DNA of 64,000 nucleotides from Trebonia sp035571275 (GTDB taxonomy: Bacteria > Actinomycetota > Actinomycetes > Streptosporangiales > Streptosporangiaceae). This document shows, one piece after another, positions 8,821 to 16,852 of this stretch. Within the stretch, counting starts at the first letter, position 1. Each line of letters begins with the position of its first letter. Under the pieces are notes generated by a model that had not been told where the DNA came from, did not search any database, and saw only the letters and a program-made list of their open reading frames with translations. Location: NCBI GenBank assembly GCA_035571275.1, contig DATMKQ010000412.1, positions 22,772 to 86,771 of the forward strand. Reading direction: 5' to 3'. A program made the translations under genes and the position numbers.

Positions 8821-9519
8821 TTAGCTGCCAGACAGCGTATAGAGGGAAGTCTGAGTTTCGGTGGTTATGTTGCTTTCATCAATGCCAGTGATGTGGATAA
8901 TGGCCAGCGGGCCGGCGGGGCCGTTGGCTATTAGGGCGCATACCGTCGACCCGACCGCCACCAGCACATCTCCGCCGGACGACTGGCTGGTGTCCAGAGA
9001 TATACATTGCTGCGGTGTTGGCATCGAGTTCCCCTTCCAGACCGCAAGCTGGGTACCCCACAAGGGAGCAATGCCGTTACCCACGGAGTACACAACCGCT
9101 ATCCCGGTGGTGTCGTTTTTAGCGTCAGAGACTGGCGGGACGCTGGTGAGGTCCGTTCCATCATTCGTGATGAGGAGGCTGCCGGTCCATTCGAGCTTCG
9201 CACCAGACGCACTCGCATTCGACGCTGACGCTGGTGGCGGAGTAGACGCATTCGCATTCGCGCTCGACGCGTTGACGCTACTCGGCGCAGCCGGTGCGGA
9301 ACTTGCCGAAACCCGGTTAGGCGTGGGGTGGCTGCCGTGCGCCAGGACGCCAACGATCGTCGCAGTCGCCGTTATGACAGCCGCCAGTCCGGTCAAAAAA
9401 CCTGGCAGGGAAGTCACGAACCGTCGAAACTTCGTCGTTAGCGTGTCGTCGTTGTTCTTAGGCGTTTCGGGGGCTTCAACGTCATCACGCGAAGGCACTT
9501 CCCTGCGCTCGCCAGCCAT
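8821..9519 (-). CDS. Orphan membrane-anchored protein, unrecognised family
   Basis: 232 aa from ATG 9519; a TTG at 9525 is an alternative. A charged N-terminal segment of about 35 residues precedes one hydrophobic helix (about 40-62, PGFLTGLAAVITATATIVGVLA). Next comes a Ser/Ala/Asn/Thr-rich linker (about 65-105) and a predicted extracytoplasmic domain with two cysteines (in PTPQQCIS and VGSTVCAL). The layout suggests a single-pass protein with an outside domain. I recognise no family. Codon use is visibly less GC-biased than in the neighbours, and the gene sits between two 45-bp direct repeats, so it may be an insertion. No partner gene is in the interval. Confidence 0.7.
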   Translation of the reverse strand: MAGERREVPSRDDVEAPETPKNNDDTLTTKFRRFVTSLPGFLTGLAAVITATATIVGVLAHGSHPTPNRVSASSAPAAPSSVNASSANANASTPPPASASNASASGAKLEWTGSLLITNDGTDLTSVPPVSDAKNDTTGIAVVYSVGNGIAPLWGTQLAVWKGNSMPTPQQCISLDTSQSSGGDVLVAVGSTVCALIANGPAGPLAIIHITGIDESNITTETQTSLYTLSGS

Positions 9520-9753
9520 GCACAAACCGTAAACCGCTCGCGGGCAAAGTTACAGCCCTTCATTGGAGTTCCGGCGAGCGGCAACCGGCTCGGCCGATGG
9601 GTCGCCAGCCAGGGCCGGGCGGTGGAGAAGGCCGAGGACTTCCTCATCCCTAAGGGGCTTGCAGTATCTGCGTGAATGGCGTGCGGGTTATGGGCGCGAC
9701 GCTCGAGACGGCAGGGACGTCAGTGCCGCCACCGGCGTCAGGCCTGGGAACAT

Positions 9754-9815
9754 CTGGTCTGGACGCCGCGGCAAGTGACATCTAACGCTCCGACTTGTCC
9801 AGCCACTTGCCGACC
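9754..9815. repeat. Right copy of duplication: methyltransferase 3' fragment plus 45-bp repeat
   Basis: Bases 9754-9771 repeat 18 bases of the methyltransferase coding sequence (8628-8645) exactly. They run directly into 9771-9815, which matches 8716-8760 at 42 of 45 positions. Relative to 8628-8760 this copy lacks about 70 bases. The arrangement shows that the methyltransferase end was once adjacent here, and that the segment between the repeats arose by duplication or insertion followed by decay. The remaining 9520-9753 holds no convincing gene. Confidence 0.8.
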
Positions 9816-10393
9816 CGGTCCGGCGTCCACACCGTGAGCCGGTCAAGCAGCGCCGCGGGGTCGGACTCCGTGATCACGAGGTTGCGGTGCACCGGGAGGA
9901 CGAAACCCGCGCCGGTGGCCGCGTCGAGCAGGTCCCGCAGCGGCGCGAAGAAGCGCGCCACATCGAGCACGCCGCACGGCTTGTCGTGGATGCCGAGCTG
10001 CGTCCAGGTCAGCACCTCGAAGAACTCGTCGAACGTGCCGTAACCGCCGGGCAGCATGATGAACGCGTCCGCGGCGTCGGCCATCGCCGCCTTGCGCTCG
10101 TGCATGGTCTGCGTGACGACCAGTTCGGTCAGCCGGCGGTGCACTACCTCTTTCGCCTCGAGCGCGCGCGTGATGACGCCGAGGACCTCGCCGCCGGCGG
10201 CGAGGGCCGCGTCCGCGATCACGCCCATCAGCCCGACGTGGCCGCCGCCGTAGACCAGCCTGATCCCGCGCTCGGCGAGCAGCCGGCCCATAGATGCCGC
10301 CGCGGTGGCGAATGCCGGGTCGGTGCCGCGGTTCGACCCGCAGTAGACGGCGATCGACGACAGGGTGCCCGGCGGCCCGCCGCTAGGCATCAT
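9782..10393 (-). CDS. LOG family (TIGR00730) nucleoside 5'-monophosphate phosphoribohydrolase
   Basis: 203 aa. It has the Rossmann-like LOG fold signature: IAVYCGSNRG near the N-terminus, LVYGGGHVGLMG, MHERKAAMADAADAF, and the diagnostic PGGYGTFDEFFE (the PGGxGTxxE motif). The family hydrolyses cytokinin-type or other nucleoside monophosphates to base plus ribose-5-phosphate; the substrate here cannot be read from sequence. Two adjacent ATGs (10393 and 10390) overlap the stop of the upstream aldo/keto reductase by about 10 bases, so the two genes are translationally coupled. The length is typical for the family. Confidence 0.92.
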   Translation of the reverse strand: MMPSGGPPGTLSSIAVYCGSNRGTDPAFATAAASMGRLLAERGIRLVYGGGHVGLMGVIADAALAAGGEVLGVITRALEAKEVVHRRLTELVVTQTMHERKAAMADAADAFIMLPGGYGTFDEFFEVLTWTQLGIHDKPCGVLDVARFFAPLRDLLDAATGAGFVLPVHRNLVITESDPAALLDRLTVWTPDRVGKWLDKSER

Positions 10394-11312
10394 CGGACCG
10401 CAGCCGGCTCTTGGCCTCGGTGTAGAGGTCCGGGGGCAGCGGGCCGCGCTCCGCGACGGTGACGTTGTCCGCCAGGTGGGCCGAGTTCGCGGTGCCGACG
10501 ATCGTGCTCGACAGGCCCGGGTGGCTGAGCGTGAAGCGGAGCACGAACTCCATCGCCGACAGGCCGGCCTCGTCGAGCAGGTCTTGCAGGCCAGAGGCCT
10601 GCCAGCGGCGCTGGCTCTCCTCCCCGGTGACGCCGATCGGACGGACCCGCCAGTTCTTATCGTCAGAAGGGGCGCCGCGGGCCGCGCCGCCGCGGATCAG
10701 CGTGCCGGCACCCGCGTCCACGGCCCGCGTGATCAACTCCTCGTGCTCGCGCTGGAGCGCCGAATACGGGATCTGGAACACGTCGAAGACGTTCAGGGCT
10801 ATCTGATCGGGAAGGTTCGGCACGATGCCCGACATCCCGATGAAGCGGACCTTGCCCTCGTCCTTCAGTTCCCCGAGCGTCTCCACGGTGCGGTTGTCCG
10901 CAAGCACGTCGACGCTGGGTGACATGTGCACCTGCACGAGGTCGAGGTGGTCGGTGCGCAGCCTGCGCAGGCTCTGCTCCACGTCCGCGCGGACGTTGGC
11001 CGCGCTGTAGTCGTGCTTGTACGGCGGGGTCGCGTCGGGCGGCAGCTCGAGCGGGCAGCCGCACTTGGAGGCCAGGAAGTACTCGTCCCTGCGGTGACCG
11101 ATATAGCGCCCGATGAGCTCCTCGCTGGCCCCGTAGTCCGGGGAGGTGTCGATCAGGTTGATGCCCTCGTCGAGCACTGTGTTCAGCAGGCGGCCCGCGT
11201 CCTCCTCCGCTATCTGAGGTCCTCTGGGGAGCCCTCTCAGTTCCATGGCCCCGTAGCCGAGGATGGTCACGTCCGCGCCGGTACGTCCGAGGGTTCTTCG
11301 CGTGATCGCCAT
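10383..11312 (-). CDS. Aldo/keto reductase
   Basis: 309 aa from ATG 11312; the longer frame to 11363 adds a non-homologous leader. The (beta/alpha)8 AKR features are present: TILGYGAMELRG, DTSPDYGASEELIG (with the catalytic Asp and Tyr), FLASKCG (catalytic Lys), DLVQVHMSP (catalytic His), and a C-terminal STIVGTANSAHL cofactor-binding segment. It should reduce carbonyls with NADPH in the cytoplasm; the substrate is unknown. Its stop overlaps the start of the LOG gene, forming a two-gene operon. Confidence 0.9.
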   Translation of the reverse strand: MAITRRTLGRTGADVTILGYGAMELRGLPRGPQIAEEDAGRLLNTVLDEGINLIDTSPDYGASEELIGRYIGHRRDEYFLASKCGCPLELPPDATPPYKHDYSAANVRADVEQSLRRLRTDHLDLVQVHMSPSVDVLADNRTVETLGELKDEGKVRFIGMSGIVPNLPDQIALNVFDVFQIPYSALQREHEELITRAVDAGAGTLIRGGAARGAPSDDKNWRVRPIGVTGEESQRRWQASGLQDLLDEAGLSAMEFVLRFTLSHPGLSSTIVGTANSAHLADNVTVAERGPLPPDLYTEAKSRLRSDDA

Positions 11313-11467
11313 GAACGCAACGTTATCTTGAGGGTGCGCGTTTACCGCGCCCAGGGACGTCACATCGCTGCCTTAATCGCTGCCGCTTAACGCAATTCGA
11401 CCGCGCCGCAGTGAGCTTACGGTAGGAATACGAGTGGTCACAGCCTGCACTAAGACTGGAGGACTGA

Positions 11468-11998
11468 ATGGCTGACGTTTCGCCTGGATTCGAACAGGAA
11501 CTCTATGATGAACTGGCAGGCAGATACGGTTCTCAGTGGGAAGCCAAGCTAACAGGTAAATGGGGCTACGACTGGAAAGAACCGTGCAGCCAGGACATGG
11601 AGCGGGCGCTTGGCAGCGGCTGGCAACACGAGTCGGTCGAGACGAGATCAGCGACGCTCGTAACGCTGATCGACGGCACCGAGGGCGGGGCCAAGGGCAG
11701 CACGGGGAGCACCGATGCCGACTTGGACGGCCCGGGACCGTCGCTGCAAGACAAGCCGTGGATGCAGACCCTGCTGCAATCGGACAGCTTCGAGGCATGG
11801 CTCACCCGGATAGGAATCGACACCAGCGTGCTGCCGGCGCATGACGGCGCTGCCGCTTCTGACGATGCCGACTTGGACAGCCCGGGACCGTCGCTGCAAG
11901 ACAAGCCCTGGATGCAGACCCTGCTGCAATCGGACAGCTTCGAGGCATGGCTCACCCGGATAGGAATCGACATCAGCGTGCTGCCCCCGAGGTCATAG
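11468..11998 (+). CDS. Unrecognised protein with two near-identical C-terminal repeats
   Basis: 176 aa, preceded by a strong GGAGG at 11458-11462 and ATG 11468. Residues 1-70 form a Trp/acidic domain (SQWEAKLTGKWGYDWKEP and SGWQHES are recognisable blocks). Residues 83-123 and 133-173 are two copies of one about 41-residue unit (PSLQDKPWMQTLLQSD, then FEAWLTRIGID) on a 50-residue period. I recognise no domain. The protein looks soluble, acidic and cytoplasmic. It is followed 8 bases later by a second small gene with its own strong RBS, so the pair is an operon. Codon use is somewhat less GC-rich than in the flanking genes. Function unknown; the repeat may be a binding module. Confidence 0.8.
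   Translation: MADVSPGFEQELYDELAGRYGSQWEAKLTGKWGYDWKEPCSQDMERALGSGWQHESVETRSATLVTLIDGTEGGAKGSTGSTDADLDGPGPSLQDKPWMQTLLQSDSFEAWLTRIGIDTSVLPAHDGAAASDDADLDSPGPSLQDKPWMQTLLQSDSFEAWLTRIGIDISVLPPRS
11714..11985. repeat. Intragenic tandem duplication, 150-bp period
   Basis: Bases 11714-11835 and 11864-11985 (122 bases each) differ at only 3 positions. They are separated by 28 bases, a 150-bp (50-codon) period. The frame is kept, so the protein carries two copies of one unit. The near-identity implies a recent duplication or ongoing gene conversion. Confidence 0.95.
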
Positions 11999-12006
11999 GA
12001 GATGCA

Positions 12007-12270
12007 ATGTCTGCTCAACCTGAGCAAGGATGGGTCATGGCTGAGTGGCTGGCCTTCTTCTCAGCCGGCTACGCGATGGTCGACGCGGGATACGACTATA
12101 CCCAGGCTCCGACCCGCCGGAACCTTATGAGGTTCGTTGCGGCCATCGCCGCCTGGGGTGCGTCAGCAATGGCACCGTCTGTACGAATGGCGCTCGCCGG
12201 TCAGTTCGCGACTCTGAACTCCGCGGTCAGCGCGCTGGACAGCGAGGGGCGCGGCCTGGGACCCGGGTAG
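12007..12270 (+). CDS. Small unrecognised protein, second gene of repeat-protein operon
   Basis: 87 aa. An AGGAG at 11997-12001, overlapping the previous stop, gives ideal spacing to ATG 12007. The longer frame from 11947 lies inside the upstream gene and is not likely. The protein has WVMAEWLAFFSAGYAMVDAGYDY, a basic TRRNLMRF stretch and an Ala-rich amphipathic or hydrophobic segment (about 43-65, VAAIAAWGASAMAPSVRMAL). It may associate with membrane or with its partner. I recognise no family. Tight coupling to the repeat protein suggests they act together. It ends 19 bases before the convergent glycosyltransferase gene. Confidence 0.7.
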   Translation: MSAQPEQGWVMAEWLAFFSAGYAMVDAGYDYTQAPTRRNLMRFVAAIAAWGASAMAPSVRMALAGQFATLNSAVSALDSEGRGLGPG

Positions 12271-12289
12271 CGGCGTTATCCGTTGAGGA

Positions 12290-13621
12290 TCAGCAGACGA
12301 GTTCGGGCTGCCGTCCGGCTATGTCGTCGGGCGTAACGACTTTCACGGCGGGCTGGCGAGGAGTGCTGATGGCCGCCCAGGCGTAGAGGGCCAGCGGGTA
12401 GATGAAGTAGCCGAACCGGGTCGCCGGGGACAGCATGAACAGTGCGGTCAGGCCCAGGGCGATCCGTCTGGCCGCCTGGGCCGGAGTGCGCGGCGGCGCG
12501 ACCAGCAAAGACACGGCCAGCGCCAGCCCGGCCGCGGCCAGCAAGCCGAGCGCGGCGCCGTGCCCGGCCGGACCGAGTGTGCTGAGCAGGTGCCCCGGCA
12601 GGGGGCTCGCCGCCGGGGAGCGTGCGGTGGTCAGGCCGAGCGGATACGCCACCGTGTTCTGGATGATCGACGCCGGGCTGGACAGCGCGCCCGGGGCGAG
12701 CACGACCGCTAGGGCGGCGGCGGTGGCCAGCGTGATCGCGGCGAACTTGACGGCGGCGCGGGCGCCGTCCCTGGCGGCGATCATGACGACGATGACCGCC
12801 AGCGCCGGCCAAGCGGTGTACTTCATCGCGCAGGCGATCCCGAGGACCACCGCCGGCTGCCAGACTCGCGCGGAACCGCGGGTGAGCAGCGCGAGGGACA
12901 GGCAGGTCAGCGCGATGATCGGCGGGTCGGTGATGCCCATGGCGAGCGGGAAGGCCATGACCGGCGACGCGATGGCGAACGCGGCAAGGGCGGCGCAGGC
13001 GCCCCGGCCCGGGGTGACCCGGCCCGGGGTGACCCGGCCGGCGCTGGCCCGGCCCACGACGATCCGAAGCGTGGCGTACAGCAGCGCGAACGTGGCCGCC
13101 ACCAGCCAGGGCCGCGGATCGCCGAGGATGCCGGGCAAGCCGAGCCCCTTCGGCAGCCCGAACAGGGCCATCACCGGAAGGTACGGGTCATAGGCGAGCC
13201 AGCCGCCGTGGGCAAGCTGGGCAGCCGGCAGGTAGGGGGTGCCGTGATGCAGCAGCAGGACCCCGGACCTGGCCACCACCGCGACGTCAGGCGTGCTGGG
13301 CTCGGCGGTCGCCAGCCAGGTCAGCGGGGCGACCAGGGCCCCGGCCACGGCGCCGCCCACCGCCGCGAGCTGCCCGTTCCTGCCCGGCCAGCGGGCGGCG
13401 ATGGCGGCCGCGACGGCGTACCCGCACGCCGCCCAGGTCCCCCACCAGTGGTCCAGGCCCGGGCCGCTGAACAAGGCGACGCAGGCGGCGTACGCGGCGA
13501 ACCCGGCGTACCAGGCGGCCGGCTGGCGCAGGACCCGGTCCAGCCAGTACCTCACGTTCGGCCAGCTGCCCAGGACCCGGACGCGCAGCGATGGAGTCAA
13601 GATGACCATGGTTAGTAGCAT
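12290..13621 (-). CDS. Polytopic membrane protein, GT87/DUF2029-like mannosyltransferase candidate
   Basis: 443 aa with about 10-12 hydrophobic helices. The features resemble GT87 (DUF2029) polyprenyl-phosphate-mannose-dependent mannosyltransferases of actinobacteria: an early loop carrying PSTPDVAVVARSG and GTPYL, a YDPYLPVMALFGLP segment, and later AMKYTAWPAL. It would act at the plasma membrane in cell-envelope glycan assembly. A short repeated element (GRVTPGRVTPGR) sits in a cytoplasmic loop, encoded by tandem GGTGACCCGGCCC-type repeats at 13010-13040. The start could also be ATG 13609. The family call is moderately sure; donor and acceptor are unknown. Confidence 0.7.
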   Translation of the reverse strand: MLLTMVILTPSLRVRVLGSWPNVRYWLDRVLRQPAAWYAGFAAYAACVALFSGPGLDHWWGTWAACGYAVAAAIAARWPGRNGQLAAVGGAVAGALVAPLTWLATAEPSTPDVAVVARSGVLLLHHGTPYLPAAQLAHGGWLAYDPYLPVMALFGLPKGLGLPGILGDPRPWLVAATFALLYATLRIVVGRASAGRVTPGRVTPGRGACAALAAFAIASPVMAFPLAMGITDPPIIALTCLSLALLTRGSARVWQPAVVLGIACAMKYTAWPALAVIVVMIAARDGARAAVKFAAITLATAAALAVVLAPGALSSPASIIQNTVAYPLGLTTARSPAASPLPGHLLSTLGPAGHGAALGLLAAAGLALAVSLLVAPPRTPAQAARRIALGLTALFMLSPATRFGYFIYPLALYAWAAISTPRQPAVKVVTPDDIAGRQPELVC

Positions 13622-13691
13622 TCCTGGCCGCCGCGCGCGTCGCGATAGGCCTGGCCACCGAATCCACCCTGTACTCAGCCACCGCCTAGGC

Positions 13692-13709
13692 AGGGGGGCT
13701 AGCCCCCCT
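13692..13709. terminator. Perfect 18-bp G/C palindrome, probable terminator
   Basis: AGGGGGGCTAGCCCCCCT is a perfect inverted repeat in the gap between two minus-strand genes. It lies downstream of the DUF2237 gene (which ends at 13804) and upstream of the GT87-like gene. It has no U tract, as is common for actinobacterial terminators. The location supports termination of the DUF2237 transcript, but an operator is not excluded. Confidence 0.45.
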
Positions 13710-13803
13710 ACTCGGGGTGCGGCTTGTGCATAACGTTGCCCAACGGTGCTGATCTGCAGCCGAGGCCGGTGAAAAGTACAACCCGATCGCGGGCCGGCGC
13801 GGG

Positions 13804-14205
13804 TCAGCGCTCGGTGTCCTCCAGCGCGCTGGCGTCGGCGGGGACGTCGACCGAGTGCTGGCGCAGCGCGGTCAGCGGCACGATGTCAAGCACCCGCTCG
13901 TGGGTCGATGCCAGCACCACGGGCGCGGCGACCCCGTCCTGGTGCGCGCGCAGCCAGTTCGCCGCGGTCACGCACCACCGGTCACCGGGCACCAGGCCAG
14001 GGAAGCGGAACTGCGGCATCGGAGTGGTCAGGTCGTTACCGATGCTCCGCTGGTGGTCGAGGAACTCCTGGGTGACCACCGCGCAGATGGTGTGGCTCCC
14101 CACGTCTTCGGGCCCCGTGTTGCAGCAGCCGTCCCGGTAGAAACCCGTCAGCGGGTCGGTTCCGCACGGCTCGAGTTCGCCGCCGAGCACATTTCGGTCG
14201 CCCAT
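13804..14205 (-). CDS. DUF2237 family protein
   Basis: 133 aa from ATG 14205. The characteristic N-terminal block is NVLGGELEPCGTDPLTGFYRDG followed by CCNTGPEDVGSHTICAVVT. Later blocks are FLDHQRSIGNDL and FPGLVPGDRWCVTAANWLRA, and the C-terminus carries VVLASTHERVLDIVPLTAL. This is the full DUF2237 domain, which is conserved in bacteria and plants and has no established function. Several conserved Cys residues suggest metal binding or redox, but that is inference. Confidence 0.88.
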   Translation of the reverse strand: MGDRNVLGGELEPCGTDPLTGFYRDGCCNTGPEDVGSHTICAVVTQEFLDHQRSIGNDLTTPMPQFRFPGLVPGDRWCVTAANWLRAHQDGVAAPVVLASTHERVLDIVPLTALRQHSVDVPADASALEDTER

Positions 14206-14279
14206 CCCAGCAGTATCGGCAGCGCGGGTCTTGATCCGCAAGACCGCGCAGTCGAACGACGGGACGAGTTACGGGCAAT

Positions 14280-14840
14280 TCACATGCTCGCGGTCATCAC
14301 GGCGAGCACGAAAGTGCCGATCGCGGCGAAGCCATGCGCGATGGGGACGAGCACCTCGGGGTTTGGCCTGATCGCGCGATGGCCGGCCGCGCTGTAGGAA
14401 TCGTCGAGAAGCCGCGCGATCATCTCGTCGGTGATCACCGAGTCGAGCGGGTCGGCTGGCTCCCGCGGGTCGGCCGCGGCGGCGGGAGTGTCGGGGATGA
14501 CCACCGCTGGTTCGTCCCACCGCGACGGCGCGCGCCGCTCGCCCGGCTTGTGCGCCGGGTACGGGGTCCAGATCGTCACCGTCGACAGGCCGAGCCCGAC
14601 GGTCAGCATCAGCAGCCCGACCGCGGTCCAGGCCACCGCCTTCGCGCCGGTGGCCAGGAAGGCGCTCCACACGAGCAGCCCGGTGATGGCGAGCCCGGCA
14701 TGTCCGAAGATCAGCTGCGGCGGCAGCCCGCCGGCCCGTGCGCGCTCCCTGCGCAGGCCGCCGCGAGCCAGCCAGCTCCGCAGCATGAAGGCGCCGATGC
14801 TCACGGTCACCAGCCAGCTGATGAACGTCGCGAACCGCAT
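14280..14840 (-). CDS. Small integral membrane protein beside padR
   Basis: 186 aa from ATG 14840, which is preceded by GGGGGAGG (14843-14850), a strong RBS. The longer frame to 14885 is not needed. There are three N-terminal hydrophobic helices (FATFISWLVTVSIGAFML, LIFGHAGLAITGLLVWSAFL, AVGLLMLTVGLGLSTVTIW), a cytoplasmic Pro/Ala/Asp-rich segment of about 80 residues, and a final helix (HGFAAIGTFVLAVMTASM). I recognise no named family. It is divergent from a PadR regulator across a 67-base gap, so PadR may control it. Confidence 0.75.
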   Translation of the reverse strand: MRFATFISWLVTVSIGAFMLRSWLARGGLRRERARAGGLPPQLIFGHAGLAITGLLVWSAFLATGAKAVAWTAVGLLMLTVGLGLSTVTIWTPYPAHKPGERRAPSRWDEPAVVIPDTPAAAADPREPADPLDSVITDEMIARLLDDSYSAAGHRAIRPNPEVLVPIAHGFAAIGTFVLAVMTASM

Positions 14841-14883
14841 GACCTCCCCCTGGCACCAAGTCAGACCAGCATAAACCTTTCCC

Positions 14884-14906
14884 ACCTAGTCCAGTCTTAC
14901 CTAGGT
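14884..14906. promoter_or_regulatory. Candidate PadR operator in divergent intergenic region
   Basis: The gap between the divergent membrane protein (start 14840) and padR (start 14908 or 14920) contains the perfect 8-bp palindrome ACCTAGGT at 14899-14906. A related ACCTAGT half lies at 14884-14890, 15 bases upstream. PadR proteins commonly bind such palindromes in their own promoters. Assignment is by position and symmetry only. Confidence 0.35.
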
Positions 14907-14907
14907 T

Positions 14908-15429
14908 ATGCTGGACCATATGTCCTACATAGACATCCTGATCCTGCGGCACCTCACTCGCCGTCCGGCGCACGGGTACGAGCTGCGCAAGAGGGTGGAG
15001 CACACCACCGGGTTCCGGCTGAACAACAACTCGCTGTACCCGGCGCTCCGCCGCTTCGCGGAGGCCGGCGCGGTGACCAGCACCGAGGAGCCGCAGGAGG
15101 GCCGACCGCCCCGGCTCGTGTACACGCTTACCCCGCTCGGCCGCGACCTGCTGCACGACATGCTCGCAGAACTGCCGCAGGAGCAGGCCGCCGACGACTA
15201 CGAGTTCATGGCGCGGCTCGGCCAGTTCGCCCTGCTCAGCCCCGACGAGCGGGAGGCCGTCATCGACGCGCGCGACAAGGCGCTCGCGCAGCGTCTCGCG
15301 CACTTCGCCGAGATGAACGCGCTGGCCGCCGACCGTTGGTCGGTGGCGGTCACCGCCGAGCTCATCCGCCGCGACGAGCAGGAGCGCGGCTGGCTCGCCG
15401 ACCTGCGAACGCTCGCGGCGCAGCCGTGA
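14908..15429 (+). CDS. PadR family transcriptional regulator
   Basis: 173 aa. The N-terminal winged helix is typical of PadR: ILILRHLTRRPAHGYELRKRV, then NNNSLYPALRRFAEAGAV, and GRPPRLVYTLTPLGRDLL. The C-terminal half is the helical dimerisation domain (residues about 90-173). No RBS is clear; ATG 14908 and ATG 14920 are both possible, and the transcript may be nearly leaderless. It lies one base upstream of an MFS exporter gene on the same strand, the usual arrangement in which PadR represses a drug efflux pump until a ligand binds. Confidence 0.92.
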   Translation: MLDHMSYIDILILRHLTRRPAHGYELRKRVEHTTGFRLNNNSLYPALRRFAEAGAVTSTEEPQEGRPPRLVYTLTPLGRDLLHDMLAELPQEQAADDYEFMARLGQFALLSPDEREAVIDARDKALAQRLAHFAEMNALAADRWSVAVTAELIRRDEQERGWLADLRTLAAQP

Positions 15430-15430
15430 C

Positions 15431-16852
15431 GTGCCAACCGCAGGACCGATGCCGCGCAGGGGCGAGGCGGGTGTCGTCATCCAGTACGCGATGCTGGCGG
15501 GGCCGTTGCTGTCGATGCTCGACTCCAGCGTGGTCAACGTGGCCGCGGAGCCGATCGCGCGCTCGCTGCACGCTTCGCTCGGCACCGTGCAGTGGACGAT
15601 CAGCGGGTACCTGCTCGCGCTGGGGACAGGGCTGGCCGGTACCGCCTGCCTGGCGCGCCGGTTCGGCACGCTGGCCGTCTACCGGACCAGCCTGGTCGCA
15701 TTCACCGCCGCGTCCTTGCTGTGCGCGGTCGCGCCCGGCATCGGGGCGCTGATCGGCTGTCGCGCCGTGCAGGGCCTGGTGGCCGCTCCCCTGGTGCCGC
15801 TGGGGATGTCCATGCTCCTCGGCAAGTCGGGCCAGGCACGGTCCGTGTCGCCGGTCGCCGGAATCTTGCTGTTCGCGGCGCCCGCGTTCGGCCCGACCGT
15901 CGGGGGCGCGCTGATCGGCGCCGCCGGATGGCGGCTGATCTTCGCGATCAACGTGCCGTTCGGCGTGGCCGCCAGCTGGGCAGCGAGGCGGTTGCCCGAG
16001 GGAGCAAGCCGCAATCGTTCAGGAAAATCTGAGTTTGATCTTTTCGGACTGGCGTTGCTGGCGGCCGGGCTCTTGTTGTTGCTGCTCGGCACGAGCGAGG
16101 GCGGGGGCGGGTGGGACTCTGTGGCGTGCCTAGGGCCGCTGGTGGCGGGGGCCGCGCTGCTCGCGGCCTACGTTCTGTGGGCGTCCCGGCGAGTGCGCCC
16201 GGCGCTCGACCTGTCGCTGGCGCGGCGGCCGGTCGCGGCGCTGTCCATGGGGCTGTGCGCGCTGGCCTCGGTGGTGACCTGGGCGGCCGTGTTCCTGCTG
16301 CCGGTCTTCGTGCAGTCGGTGCAGGGCCGGTCGGCGCTGGCCGCCGGGGTGGCGATGGCGCCGCAGGGACTGGTCACGGGGCTGTCGACGGCGCTCGGGG
16401 CGCGGGTGCTGGTTCGGTTCACCGTGCGGTCCACCGTGTGCTGCGGGTTCTGCGTCCTCGGGGCGGCCAGCCTGCTGGTCGAGGTCGTCGGGGCGGGGAC
16501 TCCGCTGTGGGTGGTCTCGCTGATCCTGGCCGCGCGGTCGGCGTCGATTGGGCTGATCATCAGCCCGCTGCTCGCGGCGCTGACCGGACCGCTGCCGCCG
16601 GAGCGGATGGGAGACGCGAGCACGCTGTTCAACGTGGTGAACCGGGTAGCCGGATCGTTCGGCATCGGGCTGCTCGCGTCGCTGTACGCGGTGCTCGCCC
16701 GCTCGGCGGGCGGACCTGTCTACGCGCTGCACGTGTCCGGGATCGTGATCGCGTGCGTGGCCGGCCTGGGCGCGGTCGCCGCGCTTGCCTTGCCGGCGGT
16801 GGCGAACATGAGCGTGCTCGGGGGCGCTCGGGGGGGCGCTCGCACGAGGTGA
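15431..16852 (+). CDS. MFS drug exporter, DHA2 (EmrB/QacA-like) family
   Basis: 473 aa with about 14 hydrophobic segments. The DHA2 signature LDSSVVNVAAEPIARSL is in helix 1 (motif D1-like), followed by a WTISGYLLALG helix, a GCRAVQGLVAAPLVPLGMSML region, and motif C-type PAFGPTVGGALIG. This is a plasma-membrane proton-driven exporter. The GTG at 15431 begins one base after the padR stop; ATG 15449, preceded by AGGA, is an alternative. The padR-MFS pair forms an operon for substrate-responsive efflux. The stop codon is part of an extragenic palindrome. Confidence 0.9.
   Translation: MPTAGPMPRRGEAGVVIQYAMLAGPLLSMLDSSVVNVAAEPIARSLHASLGTVQWTISGYLLALGTGLAGTACLARRFGTLAVYRTSLVAFTAASLLCAVAPGIGALIGCRAVQGLVAAPLVPLGMSMLLGKSGQARSVSPVAGILLFAAPAFGPTVGGALIGAAGWRLIFAINVPFGVAASWAARRLPEGASRNRSGKSEFDLFGLALLAAGLLLLLLGTSEGGGGWDSVACLGPLVAGAALLAAYVLWASRRVRPALDLSLARRPVAALSMGLCALASVVTWAAVFLLPVFVQSVQGRSALAAGVAMAPQGLVTGLSTALGARVLVRFTVRSTVCCGFCVLGAASLLVEVVGAGTPLWVVSLILAARSASIGLIISPLLAALTGPLPPERMGDASTLFNVVNRVAGSFGIGLLASLYAVLARSAGGPVYALHVSGIVIACVAGLGAVAALALPAVANMSVLGGARGGARTR

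Noticed and set aside
9563..9778. 71-codon frame between the orphan gene and the LOG gene
   Set aside because: No RBS, no recognisable product, and its end overlaps the duplicated methyltransferase fragment. It is better read as decayed duplication sequence.
12290..13621. Reading the GTGACCCGG repeats in the GT87-like gene as a mobile or regulatory repeat
   Set aside because: Only two short units within coding sequence of a cytoplasmic loop; they look like ordinary slippage.
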